NCBI RefSeq assembly: GCF_000150275.1
Contig: NW_002060951.1
Coordinates: 2,724,580 to 2,788,579, forward strand
Length of the DNA: 64,000 bases
Source: Trichoplax adhaerens
Taxonomy: Eukaryota > Placozoa > Uniplacotomia > Trichoplacea > Trichoplacidae
Direction of reading: 5' to 3'
Part shown: positions 25,611 to 37,700 of the stretch, piece by piece
How positions within the stretch are numbered: position 1 is the first letter of the stretch
Layout of the letters: each line of letters starts with the position of its first letter
The notes under the pieces: model-generated
The model's database searches: none
The model's input: only the letters and a program-made list of their open reading frames with translations
Told to the model about the DNA's origin: nothing
Translations under genes and position numbers: made by a program

Positions 25611-27442
25611 TTTAAGTTTTTAGAATGCCAGAAGCTACTTCAGCTACAAATAGAATCTTAACAGTTGTTATGAATTGTCTAAATAGTAGCATGACTATTT
25701 TGTATTGTACTTTATCCGTAGCCCTTAAAAATATCAGCGTACTTGATCTTGAATTGTGCATATCTACTGTTGAACGACCTTCAGCGGCTATTTTTGTTGT
25801 GCGACTCAGTAAACGTGTGAATACAATTTATGCATATTTTTGAATTCAAATTTGTCACTGTTGTACTCTAGATCAATAAAGTATATGAAATACAATTGCT
25901 GATGGTTTGTTAGGGCCAAGCTTAGAGTCTATTTATTCTGTCATTACTGAGACCAAGCGATTATTCTTGGGAATATCATCTATTACTATTTTAGAAAGTA
26001 GTTTTGACAATGATGCAGTGTGGAAGTTGGCATAAGAATAGCGTCACAAAGCTACAGCCTGAAAATATTTATCGTTGGATCCTACCTAACGTTAGGCATT
26101 TAATCAATATGCGATAAATGGATTGTGACATGCATCACATTATCACAAATTCTACGCACAGTAAACACGGCAGCATCTTTAACATAAATAATCTTATGGA
26201 TATGGTACCAACAAGTAGAACGAATTTAAGAAAACTTTAAAACTTTTTACTCAGTGTACAAGTGCACTGTATGCCATAGCGTTACCTGTATTGCCAATTT
26301 ACAAAATGCTGTACTAATAAAAATTGAGCATATAGTTTTATTCTAATTTGAATTTCAAGACGTTATTCTTACTAATGTAGAGAGTGAAGTCGAAGGAAGA
26401 ACGGTGCCAAATTAAATAGTTGAGATCAACACATAAAATACCTTGTTTCTAACCCGAAATTAGTCAAGTGCAACCCCAGTATTGTAGGAACGCGTTGATT
26501 GACACGTTAGAAGATAAGAACTAACATTATGTGATACAAAAATTTTTCTTTAATAAAGTAGATAAACTCTTGATAAAATGTTCAATTCAATTAAATTATT
26601 ATATATTATCGCTATGATAATAATTCTTATTCTTAATCTCTTTATAGTTCATAGTATATTACTAATCTTCTCAATTTATTTTCAAACATTAATCAAATAC
26701 AAGATGTATGTATCAGCATAGGAAAGACATAGTGAAATGATTATTTTATAGTTGTGGCAAACAGCTACCCGAATGTAAGGGATCACATGGTACTTACAAG
26801 CAATTTTTAATACAAAGCATTTATATATGTACGTACACTGTATAGATGCACGTATACGTATCGTGCTATACTTGTAGAACAAACATCTCTAAATCTCCAC
26901 GTATGTATCTACTAACATTGTCAAAAACGTTGCAAAGGAAATTTCTCGACTAACATGAAATACGTGACACGACATACATTGACAGTATAAGTTAACATAT
27001 TCTTCCTGCATTTATCAATAGTAGTTTTATAATACTTTAAAAGAATTTAACATGTTTCGCAATTATATTGAATACGTAAAGTTACTAGACTTTAGAAATA
27101 GAGAAAATTTTTAATTATTCCTAGAGTATCGCGTAAAAGTGTTTTAAAAATAATCTTACTTATCAACCGTACAGTTCATACCTTCGGTCGGTATTCACGG
27201 TATTGTATTAGTCGTCACAATAAGTTAAAACGATCTGATGAGGGTGAATACTACCGGATATGTCCCATATTTAGACAATGTACTATGGATTTTAGCAATG
27301 AAGTACAGTAGTATCATGTACAGTAATATGCGTATCAAGAAGGTCCTCAAACTGAGTTAAAGTAAGACGAAAAGAGGCTTTTAAATAAGACTACTACTGA
27401 TACGTCCGTAACTAAGGAGAACATCATTCAATATTCAACGAT
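25611..27442. other. tandem spacer ARPC3-CNTD1, no gene seen
   Basis: About 1.8 kb of AT-rich DNA. A 72-codon plus-strand frame at 25625-25843, right after the ARPC3 stop, has no recognisable feature and probably lies in the 3' UTR. Only isolated pentamer copies occur (for example 27303-27328). Confidence 0.6.
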
Positions 27443-29305
27443 ATGGACGAAATTGGTAATATTGATTATTCAGGAAGATAGAACCTAAATTCTATGTGCC
27501 AAAAAATCCGTATTTTGTTATAATCAAAACTCTAATGCATGCCATAACCTGCTACTGTAGCTGATCCACTTTATAATCCGAACCGTTACGGACCAAGTAA
27601 GAAAATAATAGCGGATTCTCTGGAATTACTGGTAGAAGAACACAAAATTTTCATGCAAGAGGGGAGACAGGGTTTGCGACCTATGTTTTTCAAGACGGAT
27701 AAGATAGCAGGTAATTCAGATTTTATGTTTTCTAATAGTTAATTCTTACTACTGTGTCTGTATGCCGCAATGACTGCTTACCAACTATTTATGATTCTTA
27801 AGTATGATATTTATCCATTCGATAACTAAAATATCGAATATTGGAGATAAAATAGTAAACTATTCATTAAGTACTGCATGGAAGAGCTGTCTTTACTTTC
27901 ATACTTTTTTAAAATATTATTTTATGCATCTTCCATAGAAATTGTCTTCACTCTATGCGACTTTTTCGTTGTGGAAGAGATTGTACGCTATGCAACAATA
28001 GAAATCTTCAATAGGTAAAAGAGATCCATTTATGTCCTTTAGTGTCAGTATGTAAGCTACAGTAATTACAATTTTTTTATTCTTACAAGGTTTGAGATTG
28101 AGCACATTCGCAGTGCTTTTGTCTATTTTAGATCAGAATACAAGCAGATTACTGATTTAAAAAGACGATGGTATGAAGTTGAAAAAATAATTGTATATCA
28201 ACTGCCCTTGCGAATCCTAACTTGTTTGCAGATATGTGCGAAAATATACGCAAGCAACAACAATGTAAGTTTGAGTGAAACTATTTCACCGTATTTACCG
28301 AATGGTAGAGAGATGGCTAACTATACTGCATCAGTCCTTCATGACTACAGCATTGCATGTACTCATTGTACTGTATTATATCACTGACGACTATCTATTT
28401 ATTAAAATCAATTTTAAATATCTATTAAATACAACAGAAAAATCAAATTACAGTGAACGAAATAAAAAACCTCTTGGATCGAATAACAGGAAATAGTCAT
28501 GCCTCTAATATAATTTTAGATTCAGAAGTATACGTTTTAGAAACACTACAGTACGATTTAGGTGTAATTATGCCATATACTTTTGTCGAAACTTTACTAG
28601 AAGCTCTAGGTAGGACTTGAGTACATGTAAATACAAACCGGATGAAAGTTAATATCATGTTCCTATATTTTTATGAGATTAGTAGATACAGGGAACATTA
28701 CACAACTGCTTCTTAAAATAATAAGTAGCTCTGTGAAAATTAAGTCTTTAAATTTATCCTGACTCCTGATTCCTCATGGTTGATACTAGTACTCTTATGC
28801 TACATTTCACAGGTTTCGATCTACGAGAAACCAAGATTCAAGCTCTTCACAAACCTTGTGTAGCTTTGTTAGACATAACATACATGAGGCATACTCAAAT
28901 ATATGAAAGAATAAATCGTGAATTTTATGCGAATAATCCTAAGAAAGTTCTCACTGATCTAAGCAAAATGATCATTAAGTACGACTATAAACTTCTTGCA
29001 GTGGCAATTGTGACGTCAGCAAGTTTCGTTGTTGCAGGAAATGAAAATAAGAGTTTTCCTTTCAAGGTTAGAGCAATGACATTAAGCGATTATTTATAGT
29101 GCTGATTGATCAACTGCAGTAGTACAAACGTTATGAACCAAAAGAAATGATTGATCAAAATATTTCAAATACTGTACTTTAATAAACAATTTTACAGGTT
29201 ATCGACAAACTTAGCAACTGGTCATCTATTGCATTCTCAGATATCCAGAAATTCACATTTGGTATTCTTGAAATAATTAAAGGTGATTATAGTAAAGTAA
29301 AATGA
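27443..29305 (+). CDS. CNTD1: CNTD1, cyclin N-terminal domain-containing protein 1
   Basis: Divergent cyclin-fold protein; in mammals CNTD1 (COSA-1 in C. elegans) promotes meiotic crossover designation and maturation in the nucleus. Seven exons give 315 aa (human 330): 27443-27455, 27561-27710, 27939-28014, 28090-28264, 28438-28609, 28813-29066, 29198-29305. Matching blocks: EIVFTLCDFF, LPLRILTCLQICAKIY (cyclin box), SEVYVLETLQYDL, PYTFVETLLEALG (close to the human TPLAYVETLLEVLG), HKPCVALLDITYMRHTQIYE, LLAVAIVTSASFV and the final SDIQKFTFGILEI. Phase is continuous through all joins. The first exon (ATG plus four codons) is the least certain; the exon at 28438 starts after ACAACAG, because the next AG gives a stop. 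It is orthologous by motif order and length; a role in meiosis here is inferred. Confidence 0.9.
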
Positions 29306-30323
29306 AAGGTTATATCATATGAGACAGCGTATAAGTTTAACTGTAAGCTTTACTTTTGGATCCGTACACCTTTACAGTGAATAAATTGTTACTTTGTAGA
29401 TTAAGGAACAACTTAATACGCATCATCTTCGTAAATCTAATAAATGTCGTAACGTCTGTTTAAAATACCATTGTTTTAAGCGCGTGTGTAATAATAATCA
29501 ATTATAATCAATTTATTGCAATTTAATAAATAACATGTCAATTATCCTTTAAGTCTTATTTGGGACTAAATGTAAATATATGTTATGAATTGTAATCTAA
29601 AAATAAAGTACTATTGTGTTGTAAAAGAATGTGCATACACATGAAAATTTAGTAATCCACAACGTACAGTGTGACATTGTTATCTTAAATATAGAATCAT
29701 TTCTAAAATGTTATATCGAAAAGTTATTATCGTAAATCAGTTTATACTATAGTTTTCGTTTTGTTGAAAAGATACTGTATTATTATATTAACGAAGTACA
29801 ATTTTGATCCTGAAAGATAAAGAATCTTAATTTATAGCAAAATACCACAAAAACATTAATGTTAGATATACGAGTGTATATTCTCTTTACGAGAGTCACC
29901 CTTCAAATTAAAATAGCGACTAAATAACATATACTTATCGTGCCGCATCTGAACTCCATTTCTGTTGCATCGCTTAATAACGTAAAATGTTCTTAAAGTA
30001 GTTTTTATACTGTGACATCCCATAGTTCATTAAAAGCAATGGTTTACGGTTCAATTTATGGATTGTTTAATGGGAGCCAACTTATCACCCATAATTGTAA
30101 TCCTGTATCAGACGCATATTTTCTGTACTAAATTCTATGCAAACCATTAGTACCAATCGATAGCGAACTCAACCAGCTACAAATTAGCTGGTGGTGAAGG
30201 AGGGAGGTTCGAATCTCTCTGATTCCATAATAACATATTAATCACTTCGTTAATATAAAAGTCTATACATTACTATATATTAAATTTTAATAAAATTGTA
30301 TTCTATGGCCAGATATTATTCAA
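29306..30323. other. convergent spacer CNTD1-SMIM14
   Basis: About 1 kb between two 3' ends. No gene seen. At 30155-30228 a perfect 8-bp hairpin (ACCAGCTA / TAGCTGGT) is followed by GGTTCGAATC, a good tRNA B-box, but acceptor and T stems do not pair, so I do not call a tRNA. Confidence 0.55.
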
Positions 30324-31028
30324 TCAACTTACATTGGAATTATTTTGCTTGTGGCTATTATGAAGGCTTGATGGTCTATAACGTTTATATCATACTTTTC
30401 AATTACATGTAGACACAACTATGTTTATTATATTTTAAGGTAACTAAACAAAGTTTACATCTACGAACCTGGCGAGATATAATAAAACTGCCATGATTAT
30501 CCAAGCGGTAATTAGAATTAGGGGAAGAGGGGTTTCGTTACTGGATTGTAAATCTACAGCTACAAAAACAAGTTAAGACTCAAACACTAACAACGATAAA
30601 TCAAAAATGGTAATGAATAGACAAAGAAGCTAAATGCTAGTACTGTTTACAGACAGGATTAATAGCTATGATTTAGCAGCACACTTACAATCCTGGAAAC
30701 ATTGTGTATCCGTACAATGGGTTTGAGAATTTCTTATCTGAAGTAATAAACAATTGTAATTATGATTATTCATTGCAGCAAAAATCGAATTCGTGTTAAT
30801 TTATCTGATAACTGATCCATCCAATTTCATTAGTTAATTGCTTGATATTCATCAGTAATTTCATATTATAGCGTTCAATTTCTACTAAAACACAATACTA
30901 TGCTGCACTTATTTTCTGATGACATGTCCCATTTATCGATGGTCTTTACTTACCAATGAAATAAGCCTTCTCATCGCTCCTTCCTGGTCAAATACGCATT
31001 CGCAAGGATCATAATTAGGATTTGCCAT
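30324..31028 (-). CDS. SMIM14: SMIM14, small integral membrane protein 14
   Basis: Small single-pass ER membrane protein of 88 aa (human 99). Four exons in phase: 30954-31028, 30689-30737, 30469-30559, 30324-30375. The start MANPNYDPCECVFDQEGAMRR parallels the human DPCECVCSHEHAMRRL. Then comes SQTHCTDTQCFQD (human SQSYCTDTECLQE), one transmembrane helix (PLPLILITAWIIMAVLLYLA) and a short polar tail ending NNSNVS. The conserved Cys pairs in the N-terminal part are present. Molecular function is not known for the family. The gene is divergent from SPRING. Confidence 0.93.
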
Positions 31029-32250
31029 CTTGCACTTCTAATTTAGTGTCTGGAATCACTTTTCTGGACACAACAGCGACAAAATGGAAGACGACAATGA
31101 AAAACCGCAGTGTAAAGTTACAGCATTTTAAAGCAGGTAGAGGTAGACAGCAGGAATTAAAAATGCATATATGAACGTATACTATTACTCGCTTATGTCA
31201 GCGAAGTTTCATTGCGATGCAGTAAAATTGCGGCTAAACTTTATAAAGTGTTTACTGTTAATTAAAAAAATATGTTGTACAGTAATTTCTACAAACCGGT
31301 AACAATTGTTACTAAAAACTTAACGGCATGCAGTCTGTATTTCCAAATTTTAATTAAGATCAAGCACGCCTCTTTAAAATATTTTCATCACTATACAGTA
31401 CTAGTTATTCTTTACAACCAAAACATCGTAAGTTCATTATATACGCTTAATTATAATTATCAGTAATTGCTTATTGACTGGACTAGCTTTATAAACTTGG
31501 ATGGCCTATGTAATACGACTAGAAAAGTCTCGCAGATAAGCCATAATTAATTATTATGACTAGCATTATACCAATGTTAGCCTCTATTTCCGTAATGTCC
31601 ATCAGTACTTACTCAGTCGGGAGTTTACAGCAACTAGTAATAATTGCCTAGTGAGATCACGCAAAAGGTATTGCTATTCATGTAATACTATGTACGAGTA
31701 TGCTGTACTGAGCTTGTCGTTGGTAAATAAATAAAGAACAGTCGGATCATATCTAATATACTGTACAGTCAGTCATAAGAGAATATATCTATAGTTTGCA
31801 GTATGATGCCATCTGTTTTACTACGATAGATGTAACAATTTACCACACTTCATTTTATAGGAAAAATAAATTATGTGAAAACGCAACAATCACTTTACGG
31901 TAAATTCTCTCAAATCCCGAAACACATTCCCTTGTTACAGTGTTAATTGTAAATGCGCTTGTAAACAACTACTCAACTCCTAGTTATTTATATTTATATT
32001 CAATAAATTTTGATTTTAAAGGAAAAATATTTATCAATACTGCAGTGCTAGTTTTCTCCTCAGGTTCTGAAATTTCAGTAACATTCAAAAGACGAGCAGC
32101 GTATGATAAAAAAAATTTTAATTTTATTTTATTATGGCCACTTACTGTACTTCCGAGGTTCGAGTTACGATAGAATAAATCCACCCACTCGGAAGTCGTA
32201 AAGCTCATTTATACGTTACAGCACTGCCAGAGAATTCAGGAAGTCCCTGG
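31029..32250. other. divergent spacer SMIM14-SPRING, left part
   Basis: Upstream DNA of SMIM14. Several short frames (31272-31466, 31940-32173 and an overlapping minus frame 31984-32208) have no family features. No gene that I can support. Confidence 0.55.
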
Positions 32251-32640
32251 TACAGTACAGTATACCGTACTGTACTGTACAGTGTACAGTATATTATATA
32301 CCGTATGACATACAGTACTGTACAGTACAGTACAGTACAGTACAGTACTGTATGACAATCTGTTGTTAAAATTGTACTGTACAGTACTAAGACTGAAAGA
32401 TTTTCTTCTCTTTTTCATACTGTGTACAGTACAGTACAGTACAGTACAGTACAATACTGTACAGTACATTCTGTAGTCTGCACTGTAATAAAAGGTGCCT
32501 GGGACTACTGTAGTACTGTACTGTACAGTACTGTAGTTCCGTTATTCCGCTGTGCATTGTACTGTACTGTACTGTACAGTGTACAGTACTACAGTACTGG
32601 AGCTATATTTTTATGTACTGTACTGTACAGTACAGTAGTT
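32251..32640. repeat. ACAGT/ACTGT palindromic pentamer cluster C
   Basis: Dense alternation of (ACAGT)n and (ACTGT)n. Perfect runs of five units are at 32321-32345 and 32426-32450; strand switches at about 32311-32320 and 32451-32465 make perfect palindromes. It ends about 120 bp upstream of the SPRING start codon, between SMIM14 (-) and SPRING (+). Confidence 0.92.
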
Positions 32641-32761
32641 GTTTGGCGAACGATGTTGTATTAATACTTGATCTAGTATTTACGGTTTAAGACTTGGCGA
32701 GCTAGTTTATAAACACAAAACTTGTGAAGATATTAGTCTTCACGAATAACTAATTCCTTTA

Positions 32762-34522
32762 ATGTATTCTTACTTAACGCGTTATGCACGCAGTTGTTAT
32801 CGTCGTCGTATTTTATTTTCGTTTATTCTTTTAACGTTTACTGCATTATCATTGCTATTTTTACCGTTAAGAAAGGTAAGGTGCTTCAAGATAAAAGTTC
32901 TACATTTTCCCTTAATTTCTTTATAATGCTATATTATTAACTTAACATGTTGCAAATATATACTAATTATAATTATGAGCTGCAACTTGGCTATATATAG
33001 TACTGTAATCATCTTAAAGTCCTAATACAAATATTCTAAGTTAAAAACTGTCAAACTTTCATGCACAGCAATGAATATCAAATGATCTATGCTTATTTTT
33101 GGGGCTTATTTTGTTTAATCTGAATTATTGGTGCTAAGAATTGCTATGGAACAACGTTTAACAATTTAGGACAATAGAAATCAACTAAACAAATATCAAA
33201 AACCGTCAACAATTGTGACAGTTCCTGCTTCAAACAGATTTCTGAGGCCATCCACATTCTTGCCTAACGAACCTCACATACGTTCGTTAAAAGGAGGTAA
33301 ATCCTTGCACAAACCTTATCCAAGTAAAATCAAGTGTCTAAATACGAGACAGGGGAGAGATTTAGTTGCTGACGATCAAGGCAAGTGTTGTTATGTATTT
33401 TTATGGATATTGAAATATAATTGATCGGTTTATTGCTTAGGTGTGGAATACTACTATAAATTATTCAATGTTCAACGTTTATTATTTACAGTTAAACATT
33501 TCTTTAAAAGTTGTACGAGTTAAATTAGATTATGCCAAATATGATTACTAATAGTATTAAAACTAAAACTAATAAAGTAAATATTGTTCACCTGTTTTAC
33601 ATCTAGGTTTAATCTGTAATCGTTCTCGATTACTAAATAATGGATGTTGTGGCAAGATAACTTTCAAGAGAAATTTCGGAAGCGCTTGCCACACCTGCAA
33701 CAGTAATCGTTGCTGTGATCAATACGAATTCTGTGTTTCCTGTTGTCAATATCGGAAAGAAGTAAGAGCGTACAAAGCATATCGTACATGTTACATGGCG
33801 TATATTCTTACATAAATTATTTTTTAGCAATGACGATTTTAAGAACAAAATACTATGCGGTGCTTATATGCAAATCTTACCTAAAAATGATAATACTATA
33901 TAATAAGAGTGATAGTATAGTAAAGATGTGACTTTAAATACATCGTGCAGTTCGCACGCAATGTTGTACTGAATCTGTAGACGTTGGAATTGTGAGCTGT
34001 AAAGTAAAGATAGAAATACTTTCCTGCATAAAATAGCTCGCTTACTAAACTTTGAAAGGCAAGCATTTGTTTATTTTAATTCTAGGTAATTAAATCTCGT
34101 TTGTACGAATATACGAATATAAACATCTAACATTATCATTGTACCTAACCGACATAATATGATATAGCATAATCGGAATGCTCGCGATTATAATTTAGTA
34201 TCGAGTGTATCATTGAAATTAAACCAATACTGTCTATTTTAGGCCTTAGACCTGAAAGAAATAATCCGTAATTCACCTGACGGAATCCAACAACTTCTTA
34301 CCTCGGCAAAGACCCGCTTCGAGTTTTGTTTAATCCAGTGTAGAACATCTTCACGTGTAATTTGCATTTACATGGTTTCATCTAATACTGTTTATAATAT
34401 CGTAGCTGTCCCTTACCTAATTTACTTTTTCTACCGAATAGAGCGTTCATCACGAAAATAGTTACAGGGATTCTACATTTCGTTTTTGTTACGGAGCGGA
34501 AGCAGCAGAATTAACCTCTTAA
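32762..34522 (+). CDS. SPRING1: SPRING (C12orf49), SREBP-pathway regulator
   Basis: Golgi type II membrane protein that in mammals licenses site-1 protease (MBTPS1) and so SREBP activation. Five exons give 224 aa (human 205): 32762-32875, 33170-33380, 33607-33761, 34243-34356, 34442-34522. A short basic cytosolic tail (RYARSCYRRR) is followed by a signal-anchor (residues 17-35). The Cys-rich core reads CLNTRQGRDLVADDQG, LLNNGCCGK and CCDQYEFCVSCC, matching human CRNSIQGKHLITDELG and CCSAYEYCVSCC; then FEFCLIQCRTSS and the end SVHHENSYRDS plus FCYG. The second intron starts GCAAGT instead of GT: only this choice keeps phase and gives the conserved QGLIC. The luminal linker before the Cys core is longer than in human. 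An SREBP role here is inferred. Confidence 0.93.
33381..33606 (+). other. GC-AG intron in SPRING
   Basis: The donor is AAG|GCAAGT and the acceptor ATCTAG|GT. No GT donor nearby gives a continuous frame into the conserved Cys-rich exon. GC-AG introns are a known minor class spliced by the major spliceosome; the strong AAG/CAAGT context fits that class. Confidence 0.8.
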
Positions 34523-34769
34523 AAAAAATAGAGTTAACTTTTAAAACCGTCAGATTTCAGTTATCCACGTAATGAATCTAAATAGAATCTACTTGGAGTA
34601 GTGGTACTACCAGTAGATTATATCAATTTCATTTACATACACGAACAAAAGTAAGAAGACGATGTCAAAATTAGTAGATGCAGTATTATTATCATATACC
34701 AATATTATAAACCGATTATCTCGATCTCTGATTTATTAACTTATGGTTGCATGAAAGTAAGACATAAAA

Positions 34770-37700
34770 ATGAATACGGATAGGCAAGTAATTGAGGACA
34801 CCGATAGTACTTATGCAAAGCTAAAGCTCAATATAACTGATGACTTACTCGCATCATCATCACCCTGGCATGAGGTTGGTACTTTTTTAGACTGGTAACT
34901 CTAATAAACGTATACATGATCCTACAGTATCAATAACTAATAAAATGCTGTTTAATTATTATTAATCGAACGATTCTTTTCGTAGATATTTAGGGCAGCC
35001 AGTGATGATTTGAGGGAAATACTGACTGAAGAAGCATTTCATAAAATTATTCAATTTGCTGCTTCTGATCTATTAGGATTTAATTTTACTCATCATGTAA
35101 CCTCGTGGCAAAATTACCGCGTAAGATACTCAATTCCTCTTACATTTAAATTAACCAATGCTATGTAGCGTGATGATACTGTACACAATCTCACGAAAGC
35201 ATCAAAGTTGATAGCGCTTATAAAATAACTTATACTATTAGCCGGATGAAAATACAAGTCTGCAGAAGAAATTTAATAATTAAATAGTATGGTGCTACTT
35301 TACTGTAAAAAATTGCAACTAAATAATTCAATAAAATAAAGTAAATAAGCGAAAAATGAATCCATTTATTGCACTTACAGGGTTCGACTGCAAGCTGTAA
35401 TGTAAATTCTAATAGACTTGAAACTGAACATTGGTTAAAGAAAAAATTACAAACAATATTTGAAAAGCGAAGAATAAACCTTGCTAGTCCTATTAATGGA
35501 ATGCAAGAATCTGAAGCTTTTCTTAATTATACCATTAGAACTTGTGTTAACAGAATTAACCAGTATATCAGTTCATTAAGTAATCAGGACATGCCAATGA
35601 AGCGAGATATAACCAAGTGTAAGTTAAATTTAATATTTACTTTCTTACATTTAAAGTCGATTAAAATCAAAAATTTTACCACCCGATACGAGTATTAGGT
35701 GGACCAGTACCATACTCGTTATATGAGTTTTTATTTTATTAACAATACAGTCAGAGTAAGTGATGTCGTGCCTCCAATAATACTTCCAGTGAGAACGTGT
35801 GTATTTAGTCAAGAAAGTGAAACTATGGGCAGCATTTTGGCCAATATGATAGAAATAGATTTTGATTTTACCAAGGAAGTATGCAATCATCTTAATGGCT
35901 ACCTACTACCGAAAAGTTTAAGACAGAAGCTCTTAATAAATGTACTACTCAATGAATCGCTATTAAACGAAAATAATTATGGTAAGTGCTTTTCAATTTG
36001 CTTATTTACTGTCGAATATGAAGAAGCCAATCTTCATATATTCCCGTCAGCTATGTATTATTTTTGAGATTTTAAATTACATACTTATACACGTATATTT
36101 ATTCAGATGTGAGCCCTAAGACCTTGCTGCAAAAGCACCAAACTGCTTTTAAGGCATCTATCGAGCGTGAAATTAAAACATTTTTTGACGGCTCCCTGAT
36201 TGGATCATCAATTGCCGGACTTTTACGTCAGAATATAAGCGGGGTAATCCAGTGATATTTCAGTGATGTGATATATAAAGATTCATTAGAATTGAGAAAA
36301 TCGAACTCAATTACCGATGCTTATTTCTTCTACTGATTACAAATTAACTAGTTTGTTGTAGTAACTTTAAAATGGCGTATTTATTTTATTGTAGGTTATA
36401 GCACAGTCACCTGCTATACGTGATAATTCCACCGAAAGGCGAGAAAGGATATTATTTGAAGTTCTGAGTATCGTCTACGCACATAATAAAACTTATGAGC
36501 CGCAATACATTTACAATTTGTATCCATTAATAATAACATATGAAGACGCTTATTCTTCGATTGACGGTAATTTCTGGAAGCTATTGCATACCATCACAGT
36601 TTATGTGATACGTGCACGGACCGCGTAAATTTTATGCCCATTTAAGTTAATACCCGTAGCATTAAATTTTTTTATTTTAAATTTTTTAGAGTTGACCATG
36701 TTTTTAGCCCTGGTGTTCGCTGTGCTTTGGCCATATTGTTTCCCAATTATAGCTGAAATTCATGAAGCCACTGAAAGAGTTTTGGCTAAATTATTTTCAG
36801 AAGATAAGCCTTTAATGTCACATATATCAAATATTGCAAATATGGAAAATATAAAGGTAAAAGATAGCACGGAATGAAAGCAGTCAAAATTTAAATTTTA
36901 CTCTAATTTGTCTATTTAAGCAATCGATCCTACGGAAATAATATTGATTCTTAACGAAACTGATCTTGCTCCATTTTTATCGTTACGTTACGATTGCAAG
37001 GATCTTCCACTAGAGCTAATGTCTGGAGAACTAAAAATTAACTTTAACTTCGATGAAATTTGCACCGATAGTTTACATAATTCTTCAAGCCAGATGTCCT
37101 TATTTAAGTATCTTATTCGCAAATGGATGGTAGAAATGTTCACAGGAATTCTTAACTTACCCAGTGTAATGTTCGTTCTTGATCAGTTACTTATGAATAA
37201 ATTCAAGGCTGTCGTATTAGAAGACGTTAGTTTATCGTTAATTATGCTTTTACGTGAAGACTTAATGCAGTGTAAGGGCCATGCTGCGTTACTGAGGGTA
37301 AAGTTATTCTTTACAATACTGTAAAGATTCAATAGGCACAGTAAATACTGTATACTAGTGCATGATTATTCATGGTGTAATCATCATAACTACTTTAAGA
37401 AAATCTATTACGTTGTCTCATGTTTATAATTACTTCAATAACATTTTTGGTTAGACCATGATACAAAAACCATGCAAGCTGTATACGACTGATATACAAG
37501 ACGCTGTGGCAGCACTTCGTAGCGGTCAGCCTTTGTTTCAATCGGTTATCAACCATCTTAATAGAAAGTATGATAATTCAAGTATTGAATATCAACCTGA
37601 GCTTTCGTTAAGAATTTCTCTAAAGTTCCAAATATACTTTTGTGATATCAGGCTTTGATTATTATATTGTAATTGTAGTGCATGGCTGTCTTATTCTGAA

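Noticed and set aside
25625-25843. 72-codon plus-strand frame after the ARPC3 stop
   Set aside because: No similarity I recognise, no splice or start context; likely 3' UTR.
27900-28020. Separate small gene between ARPC3 and CNTD1
   Set aside because: The segment joins in phase as CNTD1 exon 3 (EIVFTLCDFF), so no separate gene is needed.
30469-30559. tRNA-Tyr-like string (GATTGTAAATC) seen on the plus strand
   Set aside because: It is the antisense of SMIM14 exon 3, which codes for the transmembrane helix; stems of a tRNA do not form.
32236-32664. Open frames on both strands in cluster C
   Set aside because: Repeat artefact; both strands open because the repeat is self-complementary.
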